DNA of 64,000 nt, from the NCBI RefSeq assembly GCF_000271485.2, contig NZ_AKVN02000001.1:500001-564000 (forward strand), read 5' to 3'. The first letter of the stretch is position 1. Each line of letters begins with the position of its first letter. The translations under genes were made by a program, and so were the position numbers. A model generated the notes under the pieces. The model was not told where the DNA came from, did not search any database, and saw only the letters and a program-made list of their open reading frames with translations. Source of the DNA: Pelosinus fermentans DSM 17108. Lineage in GTDB: Bacteria; Bacillota; Negativicutes; DSM-13327. Positions 31,002 to 39,591 of this stretch are shown piece by piece.

Positions 31002-32435
31002 ATGAAGCAGATTGAACTCATTTCACTGCCATTTCATTCTGAACCGAAACCGCAAAAAAGAGCCAGTGCAAAACCTGCTATTGAAAGGGAGGAACAAGGC
31101 AAGGAAGAAATCACCCCACCAAACATACCACAGGTTGATATTCTCGATCTTCGCAAACATCCTATAACCTATACGGCTCATCAAGAAACAGCCCTCAAGG
31201 AAATCGCTTCCTTCTTATGCAGCAGTCAGGAATCGGTATATATCCTTTCCGGTTATGCCGGGACTGGCAAAACGACCATCGCTGAAAACATCGTCAAATA
31301 TGGACTGGCTCTAGGCAAAGAGTGCATCATTACAGCCCCTACCAACCAAGCCGTCAAGGTACTAAAGGACAAATTCGGTGAAATCAAGGTTCTTTTTAAA
31401 ACCCTTCACTCCACCTTGTATGGTTCACCTGATGCTGATACTGGTGAATGGATAGCCAGTGTCAAGTTTAAAGCTCACCATGTCATTCTCGTTGACGAAT
31501 CCTCCATGATCAGTAAAACTGTCTACGCCGATCTCATCAAGGAGGTTCAGCCTGCCCATGCAAAGGTCATCTTCTTCGGGGACAGCTTCCAACTCGAACC
31601 CGTGGGCGATGATCCAGAGATATTGCGCAACCAAAATTTTGAACTCACCGAAGTCAAACGGCAGGGAGCCGGCAGTGAAATTCTGCTTTATGCAACCTGC
31701 CTCAGAAATCTAAAGCAAGTCGTCATTCCCAATGCGTCCCGAGGAGAAGTACAGATATTAGGCAAGCAAGCCACCGCCAGAGCTTTTCTCCAGTCCGTCG
31801 TTCATAATGAAAACAGCATCTTCATCATTGGCACCAACAAGGCAAGGCTTATCCTCAATCAAAAAGCCCGTGAGGTCAAATTCGGCAAAGAGATAACGGA
31901 TGAACCCCAAGAGGGGGATCGAATCCTCTTTATCGGCAATGGCACCTATTTCGTCAATGGCGATAAAATGACTTTGGAGCAAGTCACCATCATTACAGAG
32001 AAGGTTCTTCCCATCAAAGGAACTTCCAAAGATTCTCCCAGCTTTGTTCGGGCTTATCTCATTATGAACTATAATCACAAGATTCTTCTCCTGCCTGCCA
32101 TAGAGAAGTCTTCTGTTTATCATGCGCAATTTCTGGAGGTCAATCAGCATTTTCCTGATGACTGGTACAATAAAAACCCTATTACCTACAAATTTGAACT
32201 GTCCAAAGAGGTGTCCATTGCAACCTACGGCTACGTCATCACTGCTCACAAAAGCCAAGGCAGTCAATGGGAAAAAGTCTTTGTCCACCAAGATGCGTTT
32301 AGGAGTAACCCCCGCTGGCTCTATACCGCAGCGACCCGGGCAGAAAAAGAGCTTACACTGACCATGGAATCAAGCCCCTGCAAGTGGACTTGGGATCAGA
32401 TTATGAAAGCAGCAAATCATGCCTACAAGGAATGA
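31002..32435 (+). CDS. SF1B DNA helicase, RecD2/Dda-like
   Basis: 477 residues. Motif I is LSGYAGTGKTT near 88, motif II VILVDESSM near 164, motif III FFGDSFQLEPVG, and the C-terminal motifs include TAHKSQGSQW and WLYTAATRAEKEL (motifs V and VI). This is a 5'-3' helicase of the RecD/Dda group without the RecD2 N-terminal repeats. A charged 45-residue N-terminal extension is present. GGGAGG sits well before the ATG. The role is probably repair or phage-like; nothing nearby specifies it. Confidence 0.88.
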   Translation: MKQIELISLPFHSEPKPQKRASAKPAIEREEQGKEEITPPNIPQVDILDLRKHPITYTAHQETALKEIASFLCSSQESVYILSGYAGTGKTTIAENIVKYGLALGKECIITAPTNQAVKVLKDKFGEIKVLFKTLHSTLYGSPDADTGEWIASVKFKAHHVILVDESSMISKTVYADLIKEVQPAHAKVIFFGDSFQLEPVGDDPEILRNQNFELTEVKRQGAGSEILLYATCLRNLKQVVIPNASRGEVQILGKQATARAFLQSVVHNENSIFIIGTNKARLILNQKAREVKFGKEITDEPQEGDRILFIGNGTYFVNGDKMTLEQVTIITEKVLPIKGTSKDSPSFVRAYLIMNYNHKILLLPAIEKSSVYHAQFLEVNQHFPDDWYNKNPITYKFELSKEVSIATYGYVITAHKSQGSQWEKVFVHQDAFRSNPRWLYTAATRAEKELTLTMESSPCKWTWDQIMKAANHAYKE

Positions 32436-32476
32436 CAGCCTTGCACCAATTTTCATTGCTGCAGGGCTGTCTTTCT
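32434..32476 (+). terminator. Terminator after the helicase gene
   Basis: GACAGCCTTGCA pairs with TGCAGGGCTGTC, followed by TTTCT. Between here and 32718 I see no gene; ACGTACAA at about 32671 matches half of the palindrome upstream of the 36190 promoter. Confidence 0.75.
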
Positions 32477-32718
32477 AAAGTTAGTGTTCCTAGTTAGGAG
32501 AACTATCCGTTACGATATCTCTGCATTTATAAAACACCTCTCTGCCGATAATCAATGATCAAATAGGTTGCAGGAGTAACCACCAAACTTGCAGAACTAG
32601 AAAGTATAATAAGCACTACGCTGATGGAATGAACGGATTCGTGCAATGTGTGCGTAAAGGTAATTCGTAAACGTACAACCCTTCCTGCCATACAAGGGAG
32701 CTGCGGTGATAAGGGTAT

Positions 32719-32734
32719 TGGCACGTTTACTGCA
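32719..32734 (+). promoter_or_regulatory. Sigma-54 promoter of the NtrC-type gene
   Basis: TGGCACGTTTACTGCA matches TGGCACG-N4-TTGCW with one mismatch. With a start at 32918 it predicts a leader of about 170 nt and autoregulation by the encoded activator. Confidence 0.65.
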
Positions 32735-32917
32735 TAAGTAATTGATGATGAACAAAATTAGCAGGCTAGTCCCAGAGCTAGAGTAATTGTGATAGAAAAT
32801 TTGTAACTGGTATCGATGTATTTCACAATTTTGTCTAAGATGTACATACGTAAACTGACGGCAGTATTCCCATAAAGACCCTTGAACAAGGGGGCCAGTG
32901 GGAGAAAGGAGTGTAGT

Positions 32918-34438
32918 ATGAACATTTTACTTGTTGATTATGCTACGGACAGCAGAGCGGGGATTGCAGGATTCTTGCGGGAAATGGGGCATCATGTCAC
33001 GGAACGAGGCGACGTGGATGAAGCATATGCCACCTATACTGCAGGTGTTTTTTCCATGGTATTAACTGATATAAGAATGCCGGCAAAGCTGGGGGAAGAT
33101 TTACTGCATCGTATAACGGCCCTGCCTGGTGAAAAAGCAGATGTTGTTTTGTTTACCAATTATGATGATCGAGGTTCAGCTGTCAATATTTTGCGGGAAG
33201 GGGCGTATGATTATCTATTAAAACCGGTTAACGTAATTGAATTGGCGGCGATTACGGATCGGATTGCGGAACATCATTCCTTGCTTCGCGAGAATAAAGT
33301 GCTCACTGAGCGGTTCGGTGAAGAAGTGCAGGCTGCAACAGCTGAGACTCAGCGTGAAGTAGCCAGGCTCAAAAAGGTACTATCCCAAACAGCTGGGCTC
33401 GATACGATAGGATTTTTCTCCGCAGAAATGAACCAGATTATGCGGTTGGCAAAGATATTTCATGAAGATCGATCCATACCGGTGCTTATCCAAGGAGAAA
33501 CAGGAACGGGTAAGGAAATTATGTCAAGAATGATTCATTATGGTGACATGGCTACCCAGGAACCTTTTATTGATTTGAATTGCGCAGCGCTCACCGCCAA
33601 TTTATTTGAAAGTGAGCTGTTTGGTTATGAGCCCGGATCTTTTACCGGTGGTCTAACGAAAGGGCAAAAAGGGAAACTGGATGTGGCGCAAGGCGGTACT
33701 TTGCTGCTGGACGAGGTGGGTGAAATACCTTTGGAGCTGCAGGGGAAATTGCTGAGAGTCATACAGGAGAAGGAATTTTATCGCGTTGGCGGTTTAAAGA
33801 AAGTAAAAACAGATGTGAGGATTATTTGTGCTACTAATGCGGACTTGGAGCAGCGGGTAGAAGAGGGGACGTTCCGCCGGGATTTGTTTTTTCGGCTAAA
33901 AGTGGGGCATTTAATCATTCCCCCTCTTCGCGAGCGCACGGATGATATTATTCCTCTTGCGCAGATGTTTCTAAAGCATTTTGCCAAGGAAAAAGGCAAG
34001 CACTTTCTTCGTATCAGCCCAAGTGCCGTTGATCTATTATTGGCTTACGAATGGCCGGGAAATGTGCGTGAGCTCAGGAATGCAATGGAGTTGGCAGTGC
34101 TGATGTATGACGATGTAGAGCTTAAAGCCATGCATGTGAATTTGAATATGCAGCAGAAGGTGGCATCATCCCCAATCCCAATTGTAATATCTTCCGACTC
34201 TCTGCCCATTGATCCCAATCGTTTTTTCTTACCTGCAACAGGGATTGATTTGGAAGACTTTATCGACCGGATTGTCCATCAGTCTCTAGAAATGTGTCAT
34301 GGCAATAAGACGGAGGCGGCTAAACATTTAGGAATCTCCAGGCGTTCCTTTTACTGTCGTTTGGAACGAAAAAAGGCAGCCAAGAAGCCTCTCCAGTTAC
34401 AAACCGATTCTGTGAATGCTATAGTTCCAACAGCATAG
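32918..34438 (+). CDS. NtrC-family sigma-54-dependent response regulator
   Basis: 506 residues in three domains: receiver (1-120; phospho-acceptor D51 in LTDIRMP, K102 in LLKPVN), AAA+ (about 165-400; Walker A GETGTGKE 193-200, Walker B LLLDEVGEIP) and a Fis-type DNA-binding domain at the end (NKTEAAKHLGISRRSFYCRLE). The sigma-54 contact loop reads GSFTGG (240-245) instead of GAFTGA. Only one Asp of the usual acidic pocket is evident in LLVDYATDS. GGAG precedes ATG 32918. It pairs with the histidine kinase downstream and probably drives the promoter at 36190. Confidence 0.92.
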   Translation: MNILLVDYATDSRAGIAGFLREMGHHVTERGDVDEAYATYTAGVFSMVLTDIRMPAKLGEDLLHRITALPGEKADVVLFTNYDDRGSAVNILREGAYDYLLKPVNVIELAAITDRIAEHHSLLRENKVLTERFGEEVQAATAETQREVARLKKVLSQTAGLDTIGFFSAEMNQIMRLAKIFHEDRSIPVLIQGETGTGKEIMSRMIHYGDMATQEPFIDLNCAALTANLFESELFGYEPGSFTGGLTKGQKGKLDVAQGGTLLLDEVGEIPLELQGKLLRVIQEKEFYRVGGLKKVKTDVRIICATNADLEQRVEEGTFRRDLFFRLKVGHLIIPPLRERTDDIIPLAQMFLKHFAKEKGKHFLRISPSAVDLLLAYEWPGNVRELRNAMELAVLMYDDVELKAMHVNLNMQQKVASSPIPIVISSDSLPIDPNRFFLPATGIDLEDFIDRIVHQSLEMCHGNKTEAAKHLGISRRSFYCRLERKKAAKKPLQLQTDSVNAIVPTA

Positions 34439-34465
34439 ATATTATAGTTGTTCTATAAAGAAATG

Positions 34466-34521
34466 AACCGCGAAGGCCGCGAAGTTGTAAACTTCGTATC
34501 TCGCGGTTTGATTTTTTTTTT
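34466..34521 (+). terminator. Terminator with AACCGCGAAGG-type palindrome
   Basis: AACCGCGA...TCGCGGTT encloses CGAAGTT/AACTTCG, followed by a run of nine or more T. It belongs by sequence to the AACCNCNAAGG palindrome family seen at 42410, 46796, 56486, 60246 and 62121, here also serving as a terminator. The rest of 34522-34765 contains no gene. Confidence 0.8.
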
Positions 34522-34765
34522 AGGGAGATGCGTTAGCGGTTTTTATCCAGCCAGAAAAGTATATTATTTAGTGGGACATGTAGGAGAAGATTAAAAAGAT
34601 GTCGAATGTATATATATGTAATTTTTTTGAAGTGAATTGTAAGGGAAAGCGATAGTCTGGGATCTGCAGCTTTTTTGTTGATAACCAGATTTTCTGGAGA
34701 CCGACAGCTCATGCAACCAAGTAGCTAATGATACTCTAAAATGTTGGAAATGAGGCGGTTCATAG

Positions 34766-36010
34766 ATGGATAAACAAAGAGAAAACCTAACTGCTGCAGA
34801 TAAAAAATCAGAAGAAATCATAGAAGACAAGAGGGTTGTGCAAATTGCTGATCCTTCTAAAAATAGTGTTGCTGGCAAAGATACAGAGTTAGCTGCCAGT
34901 CAGGTCGGATACCAAGATCTGTTTGATAACATGCCCAATGGGTGTGTATACTACAAGGTACTACTTGACGAGGCAGAAGACCCTGTTGATCTCGTATATA
35001 TAAAAGTGAATTCTGCCTATGGAAGAAATATAGGCCGTTCCCTTAGTGAACTGATTGGCAAACGAGTGACAGCGGTTTTTCAAGAGTTGACTGGAGAAGG
35101 CTTTCCATGTATGGCGGCATATCTGAATGTGGCCTTGTTCGGGGAGCCAGTGAACTTTACGCAATATTTTGATCAGCAAGACAAGTGGTATTCCATTTCT
35201 GCGTACAGTCCTCAGCCTGGTTATGTTGTTGAAATATCGGAAGATATTACTGAGCAAAAAAAGGCAGAAGGTGAAAGACGTGAAAGAGAAAAGCAAGTGG
35301 CGTTAATCGAAAGAGTAGCTTCCTTGGGTGCCCTGGCTGCAGGAGTGGCCCACGAGATTAATCAACCGCTGCAAGCCTTGAAAATTATGGCAGATAGTAT
35401 GATTTATTGGTATGATAAGGGGAAAGAAACGAGTATAGAAAAGGTGATTGAGAGCTGCCGGAAGATTTCGGTACAGGCTGGCTATATAACTTGTATTGTT
35501 GAATGGATGCAGGATTCGGTAAATAAGGCTTGGTCTGACGCACCAGAAGAAGTAGATGTAAAGAAAATGATTCAGCGGGTATTAATTCTGGTTCAAGAAA
35601 GATTAAGAGCCCACGGCATTCAATTGCGTGAAAACAGTTGCGACAACTCCCTTATGGTATGGGGTGACAGCAGACGTTTAGAAGAAATCGTAATCATTAT
35701 TTTGGTGAATGCAATAGACTCCTTTGTTTGCGTTGATCAAGGCGCAAGGGAGATTCGTATTACTACCTCGTGTGTAGAAGATCGCGCTGTAATAGAGATT
35801 AGCAACAATGGACCTGCTATTCCTGATGACATCATAGGGAAAATATTTGAGCCCTTTTTCTCCTCTTCAAAGTCTGGTACGAAACTAGGCATGGGACTTG
35901 CCATTGTAAAGTCTGTTGTTAATGCTCATAACGGTACAATTCAAGTCTTTAGTTCTAACCAGCAAGTGACATTTCGCATTGAGTTTCCGCTATATCGGCA
36001 ATCGGTATAG
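34766..36010 (+). CDS. Soluble PAS-domain sensor histidine kinase
   Basis: 414 residues without membrane segments. A PAS domain spans about 48-165 (LFDNMPNGCVYYKVLLDE...YVVEISEDITEQKKAE). The H-box is LAAGVAHEINQPLQAL with His196, and the ATPase domain holds N (VNAIDSF), G1 (ISNNGPAIPD) and F/G2 boxes (FEPFFSSSKSGTKLGMGLAIVKSVV). It should phosphorylate the NtrC-type regulator encoded just upstream in response to a cytoplasmic signal. The H-box resembles that of NtrB/DctB-like kinases, the usual partners of sigma-54 activators. Confidence 0.9.
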   Translation: MDKQRENLTAADKKSEEIIEDKRVVQIADPSKNSVAGKDTELAASQVGYQDLFDNMPNGCVYYKVLLDEAEDPVDLVYIKVNSAYGRNIGRSLSELIGKRVTAVFQELTGEGFPCMAAYLNVALFGEPVNFTQYFDQQDKWYSISAYSPQPGYVVEISEDITEQKKAEGERREREKQVALIERVASLGALAAGVAHEINQPLQALKIMADSMIYWYDKGKETSIEKVIESCRKISVQAGYITCIVEWMQDSVNKAWSDAPEEVDVKKMIQRVLILVQERLRAHGIQLRENSCDNSLMVWGDSRRLEEIVIIILVNAIDSFVCVDQGAREIRITTSCVEDRAVIEISNNGPAIPDDIIGKIFEPFFSSSKSGTKLGMGLAIVKSVVNAHNGTIQVFSSNQQVTFRIEFPLYRQSV

Positions 36011-36030
36011 CAGTCAGGATATAGAATTTT

Positions 36031-36079
36031 AAAATCACACCAAAGATAACCTGTGAGGGAGTCTTTGGTGTGATTTTTT
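36031..36079 (+). terminator. Terminator of the two-component genes
   Basis: AAAATCACACCAAAGA is repeated in perfect inverse as TCTTTGGTGTGATTTT after a 15-nt loop and followed by further T. Confidence 0.85.
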
Positions 36080-36097
36080 CTGCTTAAATGAACCGTT

Positions 36098-36138
36098 ACG
36101 TACAATGTTGTACGTTTTTGTTGAACGAATCGGTTCAA
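36098..36138. promoter_or_regulatory. Candidate activator binding sites (two palindromes)
   Basis: ACGTACAA-TG-TTGTACGT (36098-36115) is a perfect 8-bp inverted repeat, and TTGAAC-N6-GTTCAA (36121-36138) a second one. They lie about 50-95 bp upstream of the sigma-54 promoter, the normal place for an NtrC-type enhancer. Confidence 0.55.
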
Positions 36139-36189
36139 TGCTTGTTTGATGATCAAGGGCCCAATGTGAATATATACCAGTTATAGGAG

Positions 36190-36205
36190 TGGCATGGTTA
36201 TTGCA
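36190..36205 (+). promoter_or_regulatory. Sigma-54 promoter of the envelope-stress operon
   Basis: TGGCATGGTTATTGCA matches the -24/-12 consensus TGGCACG-N4-TTGCW with a single mismatch and perfect spacing. It is followed by the operon starting at 36364. Confidence 0.75.
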
Positions 36206-36363
36206 TAGTTAATAAGTAGTAAAAGCTTTGGGGGAGTTATCCGATGGAAGAAAACATTGGATGAATGGTGAAAGGCCTTATAGCTGCAAGAAAAAAATAA
36301 CCTTAAGTACTATATTCCGCCGGATCGATGATGCGATTTAGGCAATATAAAGGAGATTATATT

Positions 36364-36936
36364 ATGCGTATGAAGACATTTATGAAAACCTTCACCATAT
36401 TGACGGTGTTGATGGCAATGACGGTCGCCGTGGTGAGCGCGGCGACCGTTGAAGAGAAGCGTCAGAAAATCCGGGATGTAACCAATGAAACCTTAGGCGA
36501 GGTTTATAGTGCTCAACCGAAGGCGAGAGACGCTGTTGCAAACGCAGCAGGATATGCTGCCTTCACTATCACCGACGCTAAAGTAGTATTTTTAGGCGGC
36601 GGGGGCGGTAAGGGCATGGCAGTCAATAACAGCACAGGGCAAGAGATTTTCATGGGAGCAGACGATGTGCAGGTTGGTTTTGGGCTGGGAGTAAAAAAAT
36701 ATGATGTACTTTTTGTCTTTAAGACTGAAAAGGCTCTCATGGATTTTACCAATAACGGCTGGGATATGGGCGGGCAGGCTACTGTTGCTGCGACAGACGG
36801 TGTAGGCGGGGATTCATTAGAAGGCGCTGTTTCTGTGGCTCCTGATACTTGGATGTATCAATTGACCGACAAGGGGCTCGAAGCAAGTATTACAGTCAGA
36901 GGAATCCACTATTTCCAGGTTAAGGAATTAAATTAA
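36364..36936 (+). CDS. Exported SYLF (Ysc84-like) lipid-binding domain protein
   Basis: 190 residues. A signal peptide (KTFMKTFTILTVLMAMTVAVVSAA) precedes a SYLF domain, recognisable in ARDAVANAAGYAAFTITDAKVVFLGGGGGKGMAV and VQVGFGLGVKKYDVLFVF. SYLF domains bind membranes; bacterial exported versions are linked to envelope stress but have no fixed enzyme role. AAAGGAG precedes ATG 36364. It is the first gene of a six-gene run downstream of a sigma-54 promoter. Confidence 0.85.
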   Translation: MRMKTFMKTFTILTVLMAMTVAVVSAATVEEKRQKIRDVTNETLGEVYSAQPKARDAVANAAGYAAFTITDAKVVFLGGGGGKGMAVNNSTGQEIFMGADDVQVGFGLGVKKYDVLFVFKTEKALMDFTNNGWDMGGQATVAATDGVGGDSLEGAVSVAPDTWMYQLTDKGLEASITVRGIHYFQVKELN

Positions 36937-36967
36937 ACGTACATACAAAAATATTGGAGGTAGAGAT

Positions 36968-37261
36968 ATGTCGATTATGAATCTAATTGAAAAAGGAAAG
37001 AAATCTTTCAATAAGAGGCAGGAAAGAAGAACAGTAAAAGATACAGGGATTGGAGCTGCCATCGGGTTGGCAGTTGGGGCAGTTGCCGGCGTACTTTTGT
37101 CACCTAAGTCTGGACAGGAAACGCGGGAGAACATTGCCGCCTCTGCCAAGGAACTTTCTGGGAAAGCTAAGGATGTCTTAGAAAGGGCTAAAGAAAAGGT
37201 GGAAGAAGCCAAAGAAGAACTAAAAGAAATTAAGGACAATCCTTTGAAGATTCAACAGTAG
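36968..37261 (+). CDS. YtxH-domain stress protein
   Basis: 97 residues. One glycine/alanine-rich membrane segment (IGAAIGLAVGAVAGVLLSPKSGQETREN, about 28-55) is followed by a highly charged, Lys/Glu-rich amphipathic helix. This is the YtxH layout, found in Firmicute general-stress and desiccation proteins. GGAGG precedes the ATG, 31 bp after the SYLF gene. Confidence 0.85.
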   Translation: MSIMNLIEKGKKSFNKRQERRTVKDTGIGAAIGLAVGAVAGVLLSPKSGQETRENIAASAKELSGKAKDVLERAKEKVEEAKEELKEIKDNPLKIQQ

Positions 37262-37361
37262 GACGATAGATATTACTTTGATAGAAGAATGATCAGCTAG
37301 TAGATAAATGCAAATTTCTATAGGTGTCATAGTAGAAACTAAAATGTAGGAGGAAATAAAA

Positions 37362-38270
37362 ATGAAAAAAATGATTTTACGCTTATTATTAACAGTAAGT
37401 CTGATCCTGGTGGGGGCCACTAGTTCCGTCTGGACGGCGAGTGCTGCCGAACCATCCGTCAATTTAACAACTCCCCAATGGACAGGAAATGGCTTCACTT
37501 TTCTTGCTTTGCCAGCTGATAAGCAAGCTGCTGGCTACGAAATCTTTGGAGTCGAGCAGGCAGAGCAGGGATTTCAAGGGGATCGTTCCCTTCGCCTTCC
37601 CTATGCTAGTCATGTCGGCAAAGAAGTTACCGTTACTGATATCGTATCCTTTCCGGCTGGTAATAGCCAGAATGAATATATGGCTTACATGACGGTAAAT
37701 GACACTGGGGAAAAATTGGTTGGACGCACCATGCGTGGACAATTAGAAGGCTTAGTACTAACAGCCGATCTTGTGAATGCCAGACAACAGTTCTTGGGTA
37801 AAACCATTTATCCTAAGTTTAGAGAGCTGACAGGCGTATATGATCCAGGTTCGTATGCAATACCAACGAGCATCTCTACTCCTATTGGCGGTCCTGCTAC
37901 AGTCGTGGATGTTTATGCTGGTAATCAATCCCAAGAACCCATCTGGTTAATTGTCACTGTAAATGGGGAAAAGGCAATTTTGCCAATTGCTTATAGCTAT
38001 ACCAATGTATCGGTAAGTACTTTGACACAAAGCCCTCCTTGGCAAGATGCCTTATTTATGGAAGATCCGCGGTTAGCTTTCGGCTGGTCTCAAGAGGTAT
38101 GGAATGCAATTGAAAGCTCCATTGTAGAGGAAGGTATGACAAAAGAACAGATCCGTCTTAGTTGGGGTAAGCCTAACAGCATAGATGGAAATGGCACAGC
38201 TTGGATTTATGGAACCAAAAAACTTAACTTTTCTGGCGATGTATTGCAATCCCTTGAAACCATTGAATAA
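37362..38270 (+). CDS. Exported protein with C-terminal BamE/SmpA-like motif
   Basis: 302 residues. A signal peptide ends near SAAEP. The central 200 residues (WTGNGFTFLALPADKQAAGYEIFG...) match nothing that I know. The last 55 residues carry VEEGMTKEQIRLSWGKPNSI, the hallmark of SmpA/OmlA/BamE-like folds, followed by WIYGTKKLNF. No lipobox is visible, so it is likely periplasmic. AGGAGG precedes the ATG. Confidence 0.7.
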   Translation: MKKMILRLLLTVSLILVGATSSVWTASAAEPSVNLTTPQWTGNGFTFLALPADKQAAGYEIFGVEQAEQGFQGDRSLRLPYASHVGKEVTVTDIVSFPAGNSQNEYMAYMTVNDTGEKLVGRTMRGQLEGLVLTADLVNARQQFLGKTIYPKFRELTGVYDPGSYAIPTSISTPIGGPATVVDVYAGNQSQEPIWLIVTVNGEKAILPIAYSYTNVSVSTLTQSPPWQDALFMEDPRLAFGWSQEVWNAIESSIVEEGMTKEQIRLSWGKPNSIDGNGTAWIYGTKKLNFSGDVLQSLETIE

Positions 38271-38331
38271 GTTTTCCTAGTTGTTAGTTACTGTTCAATA
38301 GGTGATAAGCACACAATAGGGAGAGCAAGAA

Positions 38332-38619
38332 ATGAAAGAACGTAATATATACATGGATAATATGAGTGCAAATTTAGTGCAATATGATGCTAAATTGATT
38401 GCAATGAAATCTAGAATTGCTGAAGTTCAGTCAGATATGAAGATAGAGTATCTTTCTCATGTAGACCATCTTGGGGACAAAAGAGATGGTCTCATGGCAA
38501 AATACAGACAGCTTCAAGAAACCAGAGGACGCAGGTGGTATGATATCAAAATAGGAACGGAAATCCTATGGGATGATTTAGATGAGTCAATTGCAAAGAC
38601 GGCATTTCGATTTCGGTAA
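38332..38619 (+). CDS. sll1863-type coiled-coil stress protein
   Basis: 95 residues, almost entirely helical, with a heptad-like pattern (DAKLIAMKSRIAEVQSDMKIEYLSHVDHLGDKRDGLMAKYRQLQ) followed by RGRRWYDIKIGTEILWDDLDESI. The closing W-x-D-L-x-G-x-x-x-x-W-D-D-L pattern is typical of small sll1863-like stress proteins. The function is unknown. It sits within the sigma-54 operon. Confidence 0.65.
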   Translation: MKERNIYMDNMSANLVQYDAKLIAMKSRIAEVQSDMKIEYLSHVDHLGDKRDGLMAKYRQLQETRGRRWYDIKIGTEILWDDLDESIAKTAFRFR

Positions 38620-38671
38620 GCCTCATCTTTAAATGCCAGTTTAACAAAAATAATTTAAGGAGTTTTTACAT

Positions 38672-39136
38672 ATGAAAAAAATTATACTTACTGCTGCCGC
38701 TTTTTTCGCTTTCGGCATCGGCACAGGTTTTGCCGCTCCAATGAACAATCTGGCAAATGGTCAAACTGCTGTCGGTTACTTACATGATTCGTTCTATATA
38801 GAACATAAATTAACGAATAATCTGACCTTAGGTCTCCAAGAACACGATATCTATGGACAGTACGCTATCACCAATACTATTAGAGCCATCATTGGCAGCC
38901 GGGATTACCATTCTGACTCGAGTATTTATTTAGGTGCTGCGTACAGTACTTCCTTGGCTCCTAACGTTAATGGCTATGCATCTCTGGTTGGCAGCAGTGA
39001 CTTTGCAGAAGCTCAAGTCGGTGCCAATGTGAACGTAGCTCCAAATGTGGATATCAATGTTGATTATACTGCCTTTATGCCCGACCATGGCAGCGATCGA
39101 AACCGCTTTGGTTTGGGAGCAACTTTTAAATTCTAA
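38672..39136 (+). CDS. Small outer-membrane beta-barrel protein (paralogue 1)
   Basis: 154 residues. A signal peptide (KKIILTAAAFFAFGIGTGFA) is followed by AP and alternating hydrophobic strands, ending in FGLGATFKF; a terminal Phe is the BAM recognition feature. About eight strands would fit. It is clearly paralogous to the protein at 43973 (NGQTAVGYLHDSFYIEHKLTNNLTLG against RGQTAVGVLTDTIYLEHKIGDNLTVG). It is probably a porin-like or structural barrel. AAGGAG precedes the ATG. Confidence 0.75.
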   Translation: MKKIILTAAAFFAFGIGTGFAAPMNNLANGQTAVGYLHDSFYIEHKLTNNLTLGLQEHDIYGQYAITNTIRAIIGSRDYHSDSSIYLGAAYSTSLAPNVNGYASLVGSSDFAEAQVGANVNVAPNVDINVDYTAFMPDHGSDRNRFGLGATFKF

Positions 39137-39184
39137 GAATAAAGGGATCGATTTTTTCACTCAGCAAAAAAAGGAGGGGCAAGT

Positions 39185-39415
39185 ATGCTTTGGTTTTTAA
39201 TCATTGGAATGATTGCTGGATGGCTAGCCGGAAATATTACAAAAGGCAGTGGATTTGGTCTTATCGGCGATCTAGTCGTAGGTATAATTGGATCATTTAT
39301 CGGTGGCTTCTTGTTCAGCCTCATGGGTTTAAGTGCCTATGGAACAATCGGTGAAATCACTATGGCAACGATCGGGGCAATTGTTTTACTGTGGATTGTA
39401 CGATTGATCAAATAG
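39185..39415 (+). CDS. GlsB/YeaQ/YmgE-family small stress membrane protein
   Basis: 76 residues with three glycine-rich hydrophobic helices: LIIGMIAGWLAGNITKGSG, LIGDLVVGIIGSFIGGFLF and a last helix to the C-terminus. These are family landmarks. Members are stress-induced inner-membrane proteins of unclear role. AAAGGAGG precedes the ATG. It closes the sigma-54 operon. Confidence 0.9.
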   Translation: MLWFLIIGMIAGWLAGNITKGSGFGLIGDLVVGIIGSFIGGFLFSLMGLSAYGTIGEITMATIGAIVLLWIVRLIK

Positions 39416-39497
39416 ATACAATTACTTATGAGCTATTCCTAGCAACAGCCCTGCCTTGGAAATACTAAAAAAATACTCTAAAAAAAAACCTAACTAA

Positions 39498-39533
39498 AGT
39501 ATAAAGGGGTAGTATTAACTGCCTCTTTATACT
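39498..39533 (+). promoter_or_regulatory. Hairpin between the stress operon and the opuC genes
   Basis: AGTATAAAGGGG pairs with the complement in CCTCTTTATACT (one mismatch), then GTTTTAT. It could be the terminator of the upstream operon or an attenuator of the transporter. Confidence 0.5.
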
Positions 39534-39591
39534 GTTTTATGGGAAATTCGTTGGAATGAAGTGTGCGGGTGGCAAGAAAGAGGAGAATACT

